Part shown: piece by piece, positions 42,040-53,770 of the stretch
How positions within the stretch are numbered: the stretch's first letter is position 1
How the letters are laid out: every line of letters starts with the position of its first letter
Assembly: GCA_026874595.1 (NCBI GenBank)
Contig: CM049319.1
Coordinates: 18,083,101 to 18,147,100, forward strand
Source of the DNA: Sipunculus nudus
Lineage: Eukaryota; Annelida; Sipuncula; Golfingiida; Sipunculidae
Direction: 5' to 3'
DNA length: 64,000 bases
Translations under genes and position numbers: made by a program
Notes under the pieces: generated by a model
Told to the model about the DNA's origin: nothing
Database searches by the model: none
Seen by the model: the letters and a program-made list of their open reading frames with translations, nothing else

Positions 42040-42417
42040 GCCCCAAAGTACCCCCCAGAAAAGTCAAAAATTTCATACAAAAACTTCAATATCTCATTAA
42101 CTACTTGACTGATGGTCATGATTTTTTGAATACGTATTGATCATGAGATGTTCCATCAATTCCTGCAGACTGGTGGTGCCACCTGAATTTTTCGATTTTT
42201 TACAAATTTTTTTTTCTATATTTTCGAGACCTTTCAGGATGTAGTTATCTGTCAACAGGGTACAAATCGTAAGGACTGGACCTAGAATCTTCATTTTTGA
42301 CACACAGGGAGACCCATGATAAGTCTCCATGGACACCTGAAATTAGGTCTCTGTTACCCATATCCTTTGAGCTATGGCACTCCAAAGTACAGCTCAGAAT
42401 AATGGAAAATTTGATAC
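42040..42417. repeat. Dispersed repeat, left part, interrupted by a solo LTR
   Basis: It contains TTCCTGCAGACTGGTGGTGCC (in part) near 42160 and ends TTTGATAC at 42417. The sequence resumes at 43337 with ATACAAAAGCTGAAGTATC, just as the uninterrupted copy at 32-60 reads. Confidence 0.85.
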
Positions 42418-43336
42418 TGTTATGTGGTAAGAGGTGTTAATATCTATTATAATTAATTACTGATTTTAACGCAATATTTTGGTACACATAAGATCAGTTA
42501 CCAGTTCAGCAGATGGAAAGACAGATAGAGCGACAGAGAGAAATGATAATAGCCTAAATTGGTGTACCAACGCATTGTCTACCATTGTAAGACAGGTGTT
42601 TGGATTCCGATCTCCATATGTCGGTTAGCATATAGGTTTAGAAAAGAAGCTGATAAATGAGTATTTTAATGGACATAAATTCTGAATGCAGACAACCAGT
42701 GATTACTATAGACTGGTATAATTGTTATAGCCATGTGAATGTAAACTTAATCAAGTAAGCCAAAATAGATTCTGTTATTATAGGCATCAGCAGAAGCCAG
42801 GTTTAGATCTGGATGACAGTGTAAAATGATATAAAAGTCAAAGGTACGGTGAATACCGGCCTGCGCATGAGGCAGTAATTTAGGATAGGAAAACTGTACC
42901 AAAAGTGAGTCAGTAAGTAGCTGGGTCACACAGAATTGATCAGGAGACAAATATGTACCCTGAATATATTAATATCAGGAATATAATGATATTACATGAG
43001 TTTTAGGTAAAACAAGGAAAAAGTTTGTGCGTAGGCGAAAGCCGAAGCCATATATGGTTATCTAAACATTCAGGTGCGTCATAATGATACATATCCAATA
43101 TCCAATAGAAAAAGTGTAAGATGATGTAAAGGTTTGTGACGTTGTAATACTGATACAAAATCCTGTGTTGGGCTGGGAACTGGCAGACAGACCCACGCCA
43201 TCATCAACATGTAAACCAAGACAACTGGAAATAAAACAGCACAATATCCAACTTGGACTGTCTCAGTTATTCACCTGACGCGCCGTGTGACTGTGTTATG
43301 GCCAGGGAAGAACTCCCCTAATTCCCCGTTGTAACA
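42418..43336. mobile_element. Solo LTR (919 bp)
   Basis: TGTTATG...GTAACA ends are flanked by ATAC duplications (42414-42417 and 43337-43340) inside a dispersed repeat whose intact form is seen at 1-60. AATAAA lies at 43230-43235 near a GC-richer 3' part, as expected for R/U5, so the LTR probably reads on the plus strand. No internal region or second LTR is present, consistent with LTR-LTR recombination. It does not resemble the other LTRs here. Confidence 0.85.
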
Positions 43337-44850
43337 ATACAAAAGCTGAAGTATCTGAACAACTAATGCAGAGATCACCATAATTGTTTTCATTGATATT
43401 GATCATGGAGTGTTTCATCAGTTTCTGCAGACTGGTGGCACCACCTGTATTTGTTCGGGTTTAAAGTTATGAACATCTGTTAACAGGGCACAAATCATTA
43501 AAACTGGACCTAGAACCTTCATTCTTGACACACAGGGAGACCCATGAAAAGTCTCCATGGAAACCTGAAATTAGGTCTCTGTTATTCATATTCTTTAAGC
43601 TGTATGGCTCCAAATTACCCCCCAGAATAATGGAAAATTTGATACAAAAACTGCAGTATCTCAATAACTATAACACTGATGGTCATGATTTTCGGCATAC
43701 ATATTGATCATGACCTGTTCTATCAGTTTCTGCAGACTGGGTGCGCCACCTCTATTTTTTTCAAATTTTTACGATTTTTTTTCTCTTTTTTTTGATACCT
43801 TTAAAGATGTGGTTATCTGTCAACAGGGTACAAATCGCAACAACTGGCCCGAGAATCTTCATTCTTGTCATGCAAGAAGGCCCATGAAAAGTGCCTGTGG
43901 AAACTTAAAATTAGGTCTCTGTTACCCATATCCTTCTAGCTATAGGACTCCGAAGTATCCCTCAGAATAATGGACAATTTGATACAAAAGCTGAAGTATC
44001 TGAACAACTAATGGGGAGATCACCATGATTCTTTGCATGGATATTGATGTTTGTAAGTGTTTTTATTAGTTTCTGCAGACTGGTGGAGCCACCTGTATTT
44101 TTGTACCCGCCAAAACAAAGTTTTGTGGATACTATGTTTTTGACCGGGTTCCTCCGCCATTGCCGCGTTCGTTTCCAGAGAGCTCCTCTGGGACTTGATT
44201 TTATCAGCTTTCCAAGCTCATATGTCGGGAACCATTTGACTGATCAGGAAATAAAATTTATACTAATGTAGCCCTTGGATAGCTCTATAACATACACAAA
44301 AAATGGTGGCGCCACCTGTAACCATGTTTGCTCAGTGTCCATCTGTTCATCTGCCTTTGGTTAAAATCACTCATATCTCTGCAGTGAATTGACTAATTCA
44401 CCTGAAATTCGGCATGCGTATACATCCTGGATAGCTTTCTTGATTTTATGACAGGTGGCGCCACCTACATTCTCATTCACGCTGATGACATCCAAGCTCA
44501 TATTTCGGGAACCGTTTGACTGATCGGGCCAAAATTTTGCATGTATATAGATCTAACATAGCTCTTTATCATACGCTAAACTGGCGGCGCCACCTGCAAC
44601 CATTTTTGCACGGCGTCTGTCTGTTTGTCTGCCGTGCAATAATGTCACTCATATCCATGTAGTGGTTTGACTTTTCTGCCTAAAATTTTGCATATGTATA
44701 CAACTTGGACAGCTTTCTGGATTTGTGGTAGGTTGCACAACCTACATACACATTTAGGCTGCAGACATCCATGCTAATATGCAACATACCTCATTCTGTT
44801 TCCCCTTGCCACTCAATCCATGCCTCACTTCACTCTGATTTTGGCAGATA
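43337..44850. repeat. Dispersed repeat copies with GGTGGCGCCACC family
   Basis: Two further copies of the CTGCAGACTGG repeat (about 43420 and 43728) are followed by a different family with GGTGGCGCCACCTG at about 44305, 44455 and 44583 and phrases such as 'cgggaaccgtttgactgatc'. No coding sequence was recognised. Confidence 0.7.
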
Positions 44851-44859
44851 CATGTAGTC

Positions 44860-45815
44860 ACTTGTCAGTTTTTTGGTGTGCTTAACACTTGAGAAAAGCA
44901 CGGTCAGTCTTAAGGTGTGCTTAACACTTGAGAAAAGCACGGTCAGTTTTTAGGTGTACTGAACACTTGAGAAAAGCACGGTCAGTTTTTAGGTGTGCTT
45001 AACACTTGAGAAAAGCACGGTCAGCTTTTAGGTGTGCTTAACACTTGAGAAAAGCACGGTCAGCTTTTAGGTGTGCTTAACACTTGAGAAAAGCACGGTC
45101 AGTCTTAAGGTGTGCTTAACACTTGAGAAAAGCACGGTCAGTTTTTAGGTATGCCTAACACTTGAGAAAAGCACGGTCAGTTTTTAGGTGTGCTTAACAC
45201 TTGAGAAGAGCATGGTTAGTTTTTAGGTGATTATACACTTGAGAAAAGCAAGCTGAGTATTAAGGTATGCTTAACACTTGAGAAAAGCACGGTCAGTCTA
45301 TAGGTGTGCTTAACACTTGAGAAAAGCACGGTTAGATTTTAGGTGTGCTGAACACTTGAGAAAAGCACGGTTAGTTTTTGGGTGTGCTTAACACTTGAGA
45401 AAAGCATGGTTAGTTTTATAGGTGATAAACACTTGAGAAAAGCATGCTGAGTATTTAGGTATGCTTAACACTTGAGAACAGCATGGTTAGTTTTTGGGTG
45501 TGCTTAACACTTGAGAAAAGCATGGTTAGTTTTTAGGTGATAAACACTTGAGAAAAGCATGCTGAGTATTTAGGTATGCTTAACACTTGAGAACAGCATG
45601 GTCAGATTTTTGTTATGCTTAACACTAGAGAAAAGCACAGTCAGCTTTTGTTACGCTTAACACTTGAGAAAAGCGTGGTCTATATTTAGGTATGTTTAAT
45701 ACTTGTGAAAAGTAGGAGTGATTAATGAATTATAGGCTAGCCATGCAAAACGCTTGAGAAAAACCTGATCAATACCAGTATAGCTATGCTTAACAATTTA
45801 GAAAAGCATGATCAT
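44860..45815. repeat. Tandem array, ~40-bp unit, about 23 copies
   Basis: Units read GTGCTTAACACTTGAGAAAA then GCACGGTCAGTTTTTAG. The centre is nearly homogeneous and diverges towards the right end, as expected from unequal exchange. This is not a CRISPR array: there are no unique spacers. Confidence 0.95.
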
Positions 45816-46170
45816 CATTAACTATGCTCATGATGTTTGATGAAACAAAGTCAATGGGTATGAAAACATATAAAAACTGTATCTTATCCGCCGTAACGTT
45901 ATTCAGTACGTTGCTAGCTGACATCTCGGTGTTAAAGTCGCAATTTTGGCCGCTTTTCTCTTCCATATGTACCAAAAGGGGGGGGGGGGGGGGGGGGGTT
46001 TCAAATGAAATTTAACAATAAAAATTTACGTATTTATATTAATATTTCATATATGAAAGAATTATAAAATACCTTTTCGGGAAGGTAAAGCTATATGTAA
46101 AATAAAAAATACGGAACGCTTCACGAATCTGCGTGTCTTCCTTGCGCAGGGTCATTCTCTGTATCGTTCC
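45816..46170. other. Linker with long G run
   Basis: A run of about 20 G at 45977-45998 lies between the array and the second promoter block. No gene was found. Confidence 0.5.
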
Positions 46171-46997
46171 AATATTAGTTTTCTTCCAGATATTACGTTG
46201 CTGGTTGTCGTTTTTCCTGACAGATGAATTCACTGGTCGTCGTTTCTCCTGGTACTTAAGTGGTAGATGGTTGCCGAGTCCTGGTTGACGAGTGATCTTG
46301 TCCCAGCGCGGGCATGTCTTCTCAAACAATGACCTGGACTGCTATTGGCCGGTACTTACTTCCGGTATGCAGTGCATTATGGTCCCCCCAAATCTTTCTT
46401 AATATAATATTTATTGGAGTTTTCAGTCCAGTTAGAATACGGATGGGGATGTATGTAACAAATATTTACTAATCGTGACCCTTCTTGTCAAAGTGAGGTC
46501 CTCTGTAATCATTATTCAAAATCTAGCGACCTTGAGCTTCCGCCCTCTTGTAAGCAGTGCCGCCATATTGGATATTCGCCCTCTCCTAGTTAATTCCACG
46601 TCTTCATGAACTGGTTATACTGCAGATAAAATTAAACTACTTGTTTCAAATGAATCTGCTTATTTAGCAAGGTCCTCACGCTGCTGGCTATGGGTTTCCA
46701 TACGTTAAGAGTACCAGATTTCCCAGAACACAGTGTTACCTTAATTATCGCCCGGCGCCGCCGTACTAATACCGATGTCCGCCCTCCAAGTATTCTATTT
46801 GTCGAGACAGTTTTTAACTTTGATTTTGGTTGTCATTACCTTCTTTTCAACCAGGCAGGTCTTGGGCTTTAAATATTTGTGAATATAATAGTTCTCCCCC
46901 CTTCCCCCCCCCCAGTATCATTTCCTTTTATTGGCGCCCAACACACAAAACACTGATGCCTGATGGTGTGGCGAGCATAAAATTATTATCTGCTTGG
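46171..46997 (-). promoter_or_regulatory. Candidate promoter block, copy 2
   Basis: This is a near-identical duplicate of 39813-40640 and keeps the CGGCGCC, ACTTCCGG and ATATGGCGGC motifs and putative exon 1'. It joins the second copy of the 37125 segment directly at 46998 (GCAGTATATGAAAC). Left of it lies unrelated sequence with an unusual long G run (about 45977-45998). Confidence 0.35.
46360..46377 (-). CDS. Second copy of putative host exon 1 (MHCIPE)
   Basis: ATG at 46377-46375 opens six codons followed by a GTAAGT donor, as at 39995-40012, with Lys changed to Ile. It lies inside the duplicated promoter block 46171-46997. Because it is also upstream of exon 2 at 37456, it could act as an alternative first exon. 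Confidence is limited by the uncertain status of exon 1 itself. Confidence 0.3.
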
Positions 46998-47078
46998 CAG
47001 TATATGAAACAATACCTGTGATCTTTATCAAATTCAGAGGGATGATTGGGGTCTATGACAATGCTAGCCCTGCCCAAT

Positions 47079-48166
47079 TGTAAAGTTCATACATACAATA
47101 AGCAAGCAAGTGCTACCTGCGCAATATAAAATCCCATGATTACTATAACTATTATTTTATCATTATTTTTATACTTTTCAATTTCAATTCCATGTGCATA
47201 AAATGTGAATATTAATGACCATAGAGCGGGAGCGTCAGACAAGTAGGAGTAGTGTCATTATAGAACAGGATTGAATGGGAAAATTCAGGTAATAATATTA
47301 TTTGTGACAATCATGCATGTAACCATACATAGTAAGTAGCAGCCAGGGAATACCATAAGTTTATTTTTCCCACAGTACGGGTGCGGGGGGATTAGTCATC
47401 AAGGAGCGCACTATCATAGGCCGGGCGGCCCCGCTGGTCACGAGCCGGATTAATTAGATACGATAGAGCGCTAGGGAGCTGTGGTAGCAGATCCCGATAG
47501 ATACCCCTAGCTAGGTCTCAACACAGCACCGGGGGTTATGCCACGGCCGGTTAGGTAACACAGATACGATAGCCAGGTGCGAATAAATCCACGGCCCACA
47601 ATCAGCTGGGCTGACATGGCAGTGTTTACACACCTGCGCTACGCGCCAAGAGCACCCCCCGGTAAGCCTACGATAGTACGATACCCCTGGCTGATTTAGA
47701 TAGTGGTGTCAATGCCGGCTCAGACTAATTAATCCTGTGCCGGCCCTCAATGTAAAGGCGGGGGGGTAGCCAGGTAATAGGGTAGCTGTTAGTGGCCAGT
47801 ATTTACGGCCAATAGGAACTCAAATCAGTCAGGATGGGTGGAGTTAGATAATGAATGACACCAGCGAAAATGGGTAAAAAGGGGTAGAGAGTAGGAACCG
47901 GCAGATTTTCGGCTACTGAACTGGGATAGCCTAAAGAGAGATCTTCTGACGTGCATGCGGGGAAGCTCTCTTGATCTTTTCAGTTCCGACCCAGAGAAAT
48001 TAACCAGCTGTAAAGTTAGCTTACTGTTAGCAATCGTCACGACGCTTCCGCAAGGTCACATCACTGTACATTCTTGGATTACCGGAATAAATTCAACGGG
48101 TGAAATTTACAACAGTGTTGTTCTGCTCTCTGCAATGGACTGGCCCGAATCCTGACATCCTTTACA
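47079..48166 (+). repeat. 5' LTR of second gypsy element
   Basis: Starts TGTAAAGTTCATAC and ends CATCCTTTACA. AATAAA is at 48086-48091. The bases right after it, A then TGGCGAGCGGTGCC, combine a primer-binding-site-like TGG with the first ATG of gag. Confidence 0.93.
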
Positions 48167-50926
48167 ATGGCGAGCGGTGCCAACCAGTCAGCAGAGAACG
48201 CTATCTCCGGACGTATCACGGAATTCCGGGAAGGTTTCGCCCAGGCACATCAGGAAACAGCACACATAGCCAGCCGACACTACTATGATGTAGGTAAGCG
48301 GAACGTCATAAAAGATGTAGTTTCTAGAACTAGCACTTGTGATGGGACCTCCTATACGGCCGTTAAAGACTGGTTAGAGCAAATAGAGTGGGCTAAGGAA
48401 TATGTTCCCGGGGAAGCTGAACTTATAGACATTGTTACTCGTACGGTCACCGGGTCGCTAAGGAGGGAGGTGGAACAATACTAAACGGAACACACACTTG
48501 CTAACCCAGGGGCACCGAGACTAGCAGTAGCTTGGGATGCGCTCAAAAAGCACATCCGACAAAACTTCCTCCCTCTAAACGACATCGAATTGTTGCGCCA
48601 ACAACTCAACAACTTAAAACAGCAAGTCTCCGTCTCCGTACCTCACTTCAACCGGATGTTTAGAGACCTCGCCGAACAAGCATACCCGATGAGTGAGCGT
48701 ACAGGAGAACAAACAAAGGATCTAATCAAGATATACATTCGCGCGTTGGTGAATGAAAATGTAAGACGCCAAGTGTCATACCAGGGACCCAGGGATCTCC
48801 AAGAAGCAATGTACCAGGCCACCATCACGGACCAACGCGAAGGTGAATTCGTCCAGCCCCACATCAAGGGAACAGAAGAGCCAATGGATATTTCCGCTAT
48901 TACCACGGTGAAAAAGGGAATAAATTTAGCCGATGTGTACGAAGCAATCGCTAGTGTGGGCCGATTGGTCAGTGATTCGCGTGAGTCTCAGCATGCAGGT
49001 CATCGTGATTCGCCTAAACCTGCCAATAAATATAACAGTAGGAATGTGCGCCATTCGAATCCGCTTAGCTGGACTTCCGACGGCAGGCCCATCTGCTATG
49101 AATGCGGAAAAGCGGGCCACGTGGCGAGAGAATGCCTGCGACGAAACACGCAACAACACCTACAGAATCGCCAGCCGAGGTCACGCCCAGGGTCACAGGT
49201 AAGTCACCCCCCACCCCGGTACAACCCTCCCTCAAACGCAACTTGTAATAACTGTAACCATCCCATGCAAAATAGTCATTTAAACTATTTGAGCGTCGTA
49301 GCAGGAAACGCATTAAGGCCCGAGACTGCCCTTCGTGTGGGTGGTATTCAGGTTTTGGCATTGATAGATACAGGTGCTACTCGCACATTGCTGCGACGCG
49401 AAATTTTTGATGACATTTGTGTAAAAACACACCGCCGCCCCATTGTTCAGAAACCCCCCGTCCCTTTAAAATCTGTTACTGGACACCCCTTAGAGATAGT
49501 AGGCTGCACCCAACTACCGATACAGGACGTAGGGAATATTGACATGTACATAGTACAGGACTTACCACAAGAAATGATCCTTGGGAATGACGCTCTCTTG
49601 GCAGGGAAAGGTTGCTTAAACCTTGCGGACAATGACATGATATGGCATGGCAAACGCTGGCCCCTAAATTTAGATGGACAACAGGGCATCGCCGGGTTAT
49701 CCCAAACATATCCCTCCTGCCAAAATGATATGGATGACGTGATAAAGCATTATGCTGATGTGTTTGCAGGGCCTAATGCTCCAAACAGGTTTTGTGATAT
49801 ATCCCCGATGAAAATAGAAACACATGGAGAACCCATTTATCAGAGGCCATACAGGGTTCCCCTTGCTAAAAGAGAAATCATATCTAAAGCTGTTGATTAA
49901 ATGCTAGCCGATGGTATCATCGAACCCTCCGCATCCCCCTGGGCAGCGCCGGTTACCTTGGTTCCTAAAGGAAAAGAGGGCACATTTCGCTTTTGCGTAG
50001 ATTATAGGAAGCTAAACGCAGTCACCAAGAAAGATAGGTACCCGCTTCCATTAATACAAGACATCTTTGACCAAATTGGGGGGAGTACAATTTTCTCCAC
50101 TCTTGACCTTAAGAGTGGCTACCATCAACTCCCAGTGCATCCTGCCGACATAGAAAAAACGGCATTTGTGTGCCACAGAGGGCAGTTTGCTTTCACAAGA
50201 GTTCCGTTCGGCCTGGCCAATTGACCGAGCCATTTTCAGAGAGCTATGGAGACAATTCTCCACGATCTGCTGGGTACCTGTGTACTTATATACATTGATG
50301 ACATTGTAATTTACAGTAAGGATAAGGTCTCACACAAGAAACATGTACAAGCTGTCCTAGAAAGGATCCGAAACGCTAATCTTAAACTGAAACCTGAGAA
50401 ATGTACATTTGCCAGGTCGGAGGTCAAACTATTAGGATACATCGTAAACAGATCAGGGGTACAACCAGATCCAGAGAAAACTAACGCTATCAAAACTCTG
50501 CCCCCTCCAGCTACTGTCAAACAAATCAGGTCCTTCTTAGGCATGTCAAACTACTACCGCCAGTGCATACCAAAGTACGCGGAAGTGGCTCAGCCATTGA
50601 CGGTCCACACCAAAAAGAATTGTAAATTCCGGTGGGGGACCAAAGAACAAACGGCATTTGACAGACTTAAATCCTTACTAACATCGCCTGCTGTTGTAGC
50701 CTACCCGCGCACTGACTTACCATACAAACTGTATACGGACGCGAGCGACTCTTGTGTAGTTGCTATATTAGTACAGAAGCATGAAGACGGGGTAGAACAT
50801 GTTGTCCAGTACTTGTCCCATCAGCTGACAGACACACAGAAACGCTGGACTACCATTGAAAAAGAAGCATATGCCGTGGTATACGCCCTGACTAAGTTAC
50901 GTCCTTACCTTAATTTTTGGATCTGA
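48167..50926 (+). pseudogene. Gag, protease, RT and RNase H of second gypsy element, with stops
   Basis: One frame is recognisable from ATG 48167 to about 50915 but is interrupted by TAA 48482-48484, TAA 49898-49900 and TGA 50222-50224. Gag has a helical region and a CX2CX4HX4C knuckle starting at 49094. The protease motif DTGA is at 49367. RT has a YIDD motif at 50291-50302. RNase H starts near 50730 with TDAS. A frameshift in a T run near 50913-50917 ends this frame at 50926, and the coding signal continues in the next frame. The copy cannot make a full polyprotein. Confidence 0.85.
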
Positions 50927-52484
50927 CTTCACGGTCTATACGGACCACAAACCTCTGACCTCTTTGTTCACAAAAGAAATGGTGAACACCAAAATTCAAC
51001 GTTGGGCTATTTTATTGGCAGAATATGGTGCAAAGATTCAATACCATAGAGGGGCTAGGAATGTCCGGGCCGACATGTTGTCACGCATTCCGGCGAACAG
51101 CATTTCCGTTGTAGACGTGGACCATGACTGGATTGACCCACAGGCTTTCCCGGAGGACGTTTCCTATAAACAACTACCCTTAACAGCAGACGGGTTGAAC
51201 TTAGATCAAGTACGCCATGAACAAACACACCATTTCCCTGATCTCCTAGCCCAGACTGTTTCAGACCCTGACTCACCTTATATAGTTATCGACGGTCTAT
51301 TGCAAATTACACGCTGTCCCACGTCAGAGTCGGCCCATTACCCCCGCCTAGTCTTACCACCTCCTTTTCAAAAACAAGTCATTTGGCGAGCACATAAGGA
51401 AGTAGGCCACATGGCGGCATCAAAAACAATGCACCGGTTAAGAGAGGCTTATGTCTGGCCGGGCATGAGAAAGGATATTAGACTACTACTTGCTAACTGC
51501 ACAACATGCCAAGCTCACTCCCGCCAGAGGGATCACGCACCAATGGGAGAAATGCCAATACCTGTATCACCCATGCAGATGGTCAGTCTCGACCTCATAG
51601 GGCCCTTCCCAAATTCATGCTTCAATAATCGATATATCCTCACCATAATATGTCATTGTACCGGCTGGGCGGAGGCTTATCCGATCCCGGATAAACAAAG
51701 TGACACAGTAATGTTCGCGTTCGCCAACCAATTTATTCCGACACACGGGGTGCCTGAGGTAATTGTAACTGATAATGGCGCGGAATTCACGGCCGCTAGC
51801 TTTACGTCATATCTGAGCTCATTAGGCGTAGATCACAGGCGCATCACACCAACACATCCGCAAGCGAACGGAAAGGTAGAACGTTTCAACAGAACATTTA
51901 AAGAAACCCTCTCTAAATGCATAAATAATCAAATCGACACGTGGGAAAATCGTGTTGGGGACACCCTGTTCGCTCATCGGATTAGTGTTAGCTCAGTAAC
52001 GGGCTACTCTCCCTATTATCTACTGTATGGCAGGCAACCGAGAGCCCCGTTAACCAAATTATTACAATCACAGGTCCGTCCATCACTGTTTGGCAACAGA
52101 CTAGACGACCTTGCTCAGGCCTTGGTAACAGCCCGTGAAAATACGGGCAGATCACGTGACAACAACAGACGGAGATTGGCCGCGAAAGCTAATGCTAAAC
52201 ATATTGCAGTCGGCGACACTGTAGTCATACTAGCCAATGAACCAGTAACATTTGCCACTAAATGGGACCCCCAATGGCAGGTAACGCGTACATCCGGTAC
52301 CACGTGCTACTTACGTAACCATGTCTCCGGAGAAACAAAGAAATTACACAGAGATCATGTACGATTAGTAGACCCCTTGTTATGCTGGGATGAAATACCC
52401 CTGGCCCGAAACGCCAACGCCGCCTACGCCGCCCCGCTTGGGATGCAAACAACGCTCAGCAGACGCCCAACCCACCCCTCGTGA
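50919..52484 (+). pseudogene. RNase H end and integrase of second gypsy element
   Basis: After the frameshift the frame stays open for about 520 codons. It includes SDFTVYTDHKPL (end of RNase H), an HHCC finger (HKEVGH ... CTTC) and an integrase core with Asp codons at 51591 and 51771 and Glu at 51879 (spacing X59, X35). The zinc, core and GPY-like C-terminal regions look undamaged, but the frame is cut off from its upstream part. Confidence 0.85.
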
Positions 52485-52807
52485 CAACCGATACAGTAGC
52501 GTCACCGCCACAAGCGCCACGCCCGAATGAGTCCGGAAATAGTAACTCCCCGAATGTTGACGCGAACGCGCAAGAACAGGGAGAAGCTGAATTCCCTTTT
52601 TCCAATATGGAGGTGGACCTTGACCCCCCATGTGAAGCGGACTTTGCGCCAGTAGCAGGGCCAGCCCCAAAACGGGCCCCGAAGCGTACAAACTCCAAAC
52701 CCCCCCAGATGAGTTATCGGGGAGGTAGATTACGTAACATCAAGCGTATCAGGTATGACGTATTGGCAGGAGAGGCGGAGTCAACCTCAGGGGAGGAGTC
52801 AGAATAA
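52481..52807 (+). CDS. Small overlapping frame, possible pol tail
   Basis: The frame of 108 codons starts at a GTG overlapping the pol stop. It is proline-, acidic- and asparagine-rich, then basic (RGGRLRNIKRIRYDV) and ends acidic. It may be the original C-terminal tail of Pol reached after a frame change, or a separate accessory frame. There are no known motifs. Confidence 0.4.
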   Translation: MTTDTVASPPQAPRPNESGNSNSPNVDANAQEQGEAEFPFSNMEVDLDPPCEADFAPVAGPAPKRAPKRTNSKPPQMSYRGGRLRNIKRIRYDVLAGEAESTSGEESE

Positions 52808-53309
52808 TCGGGTATCCATAAAAGCACTCCAAGACCCAGTGATCGCAGAACCTAACCCTGGACAATATACGCTGAGCACACATGGAACTATTCTCCTAAT
52901 CAATTGCCCGGGGCAGGTGGAACGCCGCTTAAAATTGACACGTGGGGTATACCAGCTTAAAATAAAGCCGTTCTGTTCGACACGCGTGGCAGATTGGACA
53001 TTACCGGGCATATATAGCACAACAATGAACGATAATATAACAATCCACTCAATACGTATAAATTTCTCCGATATCCTTCATCAGATTTCGCTGCCAGCTG
53101 CAGCCGAATTAGCCCGTGCCCCTAAGTGGTTATCGCTTAAGGAAATAACAAATGTGTCACTGAAACACATGACACCAATACCGGAGTACGCTACAGAAGC
53201 CAAGGATCTCCCAGGGTCCAACACTCACGCGTATGTGAACACAGGCATAGCCCTGGCAGTTCTCATAATCGTCGCTATCGCTATCACTGTCCCAAGATGC
53301 GCCGCATGA
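52755..53309 (+). pseudogene. Envelope-like C-terminal fragment
   Basis: The frame of 184 codons in the usual env position (after pol, before the polypurine tract) has two cysteines in a beta-rich stretch (NCPG and KPFCS) and a hydrophobic segment at residues 161-179, followed by a five-residue tail PRCAA. That layout resembles the membrane-proximal end of metavirus-type envelope proteins. There is no signal peptide, and the expected several-hundred-residue ectodomain is absent. This is probably a remnant after an internal deletion. The family assignment rests on layout only. Confidence 0.45.
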
Positions 53310-53770
53310 CAGGGGACAGCATCACCAGCGCAATCACCACAAGGTAGTCAGCCTTCAGCGTGGGACAGACTGATGACCCGCGCCGCATCGTCCGAACCTG
53401 AGCAGCCAACTGGCGAACAATTAATGGGACACTGGAAACTTTTCATTATTTTTTTAGAACAATAATTTAATCTTCTTCATAAAACAAAAAACAAACACGC
53501 ATCACATATGAACTGAAACCAGAATGGCCTTGAGGTTTGCAAGTAATGCTTGTTCCACGAACAATTTACATCTATTAGTTCTATTCATATATTTTTTTAT
53601 ATATATAGATATATAGATATGCATCTCAATTATAACTTGGAAGCGCAGACTGGTCCTTGCTTGAACTACTTGTATGAACTTTATTTTGTATGGCAGGAGT
53701 GAACCCCAGCCATAAATTTTGAGAAAAGGGCGCCTCATCAGCCGCCCTTTTCTTTGATAGGGGGGGCATG
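53310..53770 (+). other. 3' untranslated part and polypurine tract of second gypsy element
   Basis: An AT-rich stretch with TATATATAGATATATAGATA near 53600 is followed by the purine tract next to the LTR. It is non-coding. Confidence 0.6.

Noticed and set aside
44860-45815. CRISPR-like regularly spaced repeats
   Set aside because: The units are contiguous with no unique spacers, and the setting is eukaryotic. It is an ordinary satellite.
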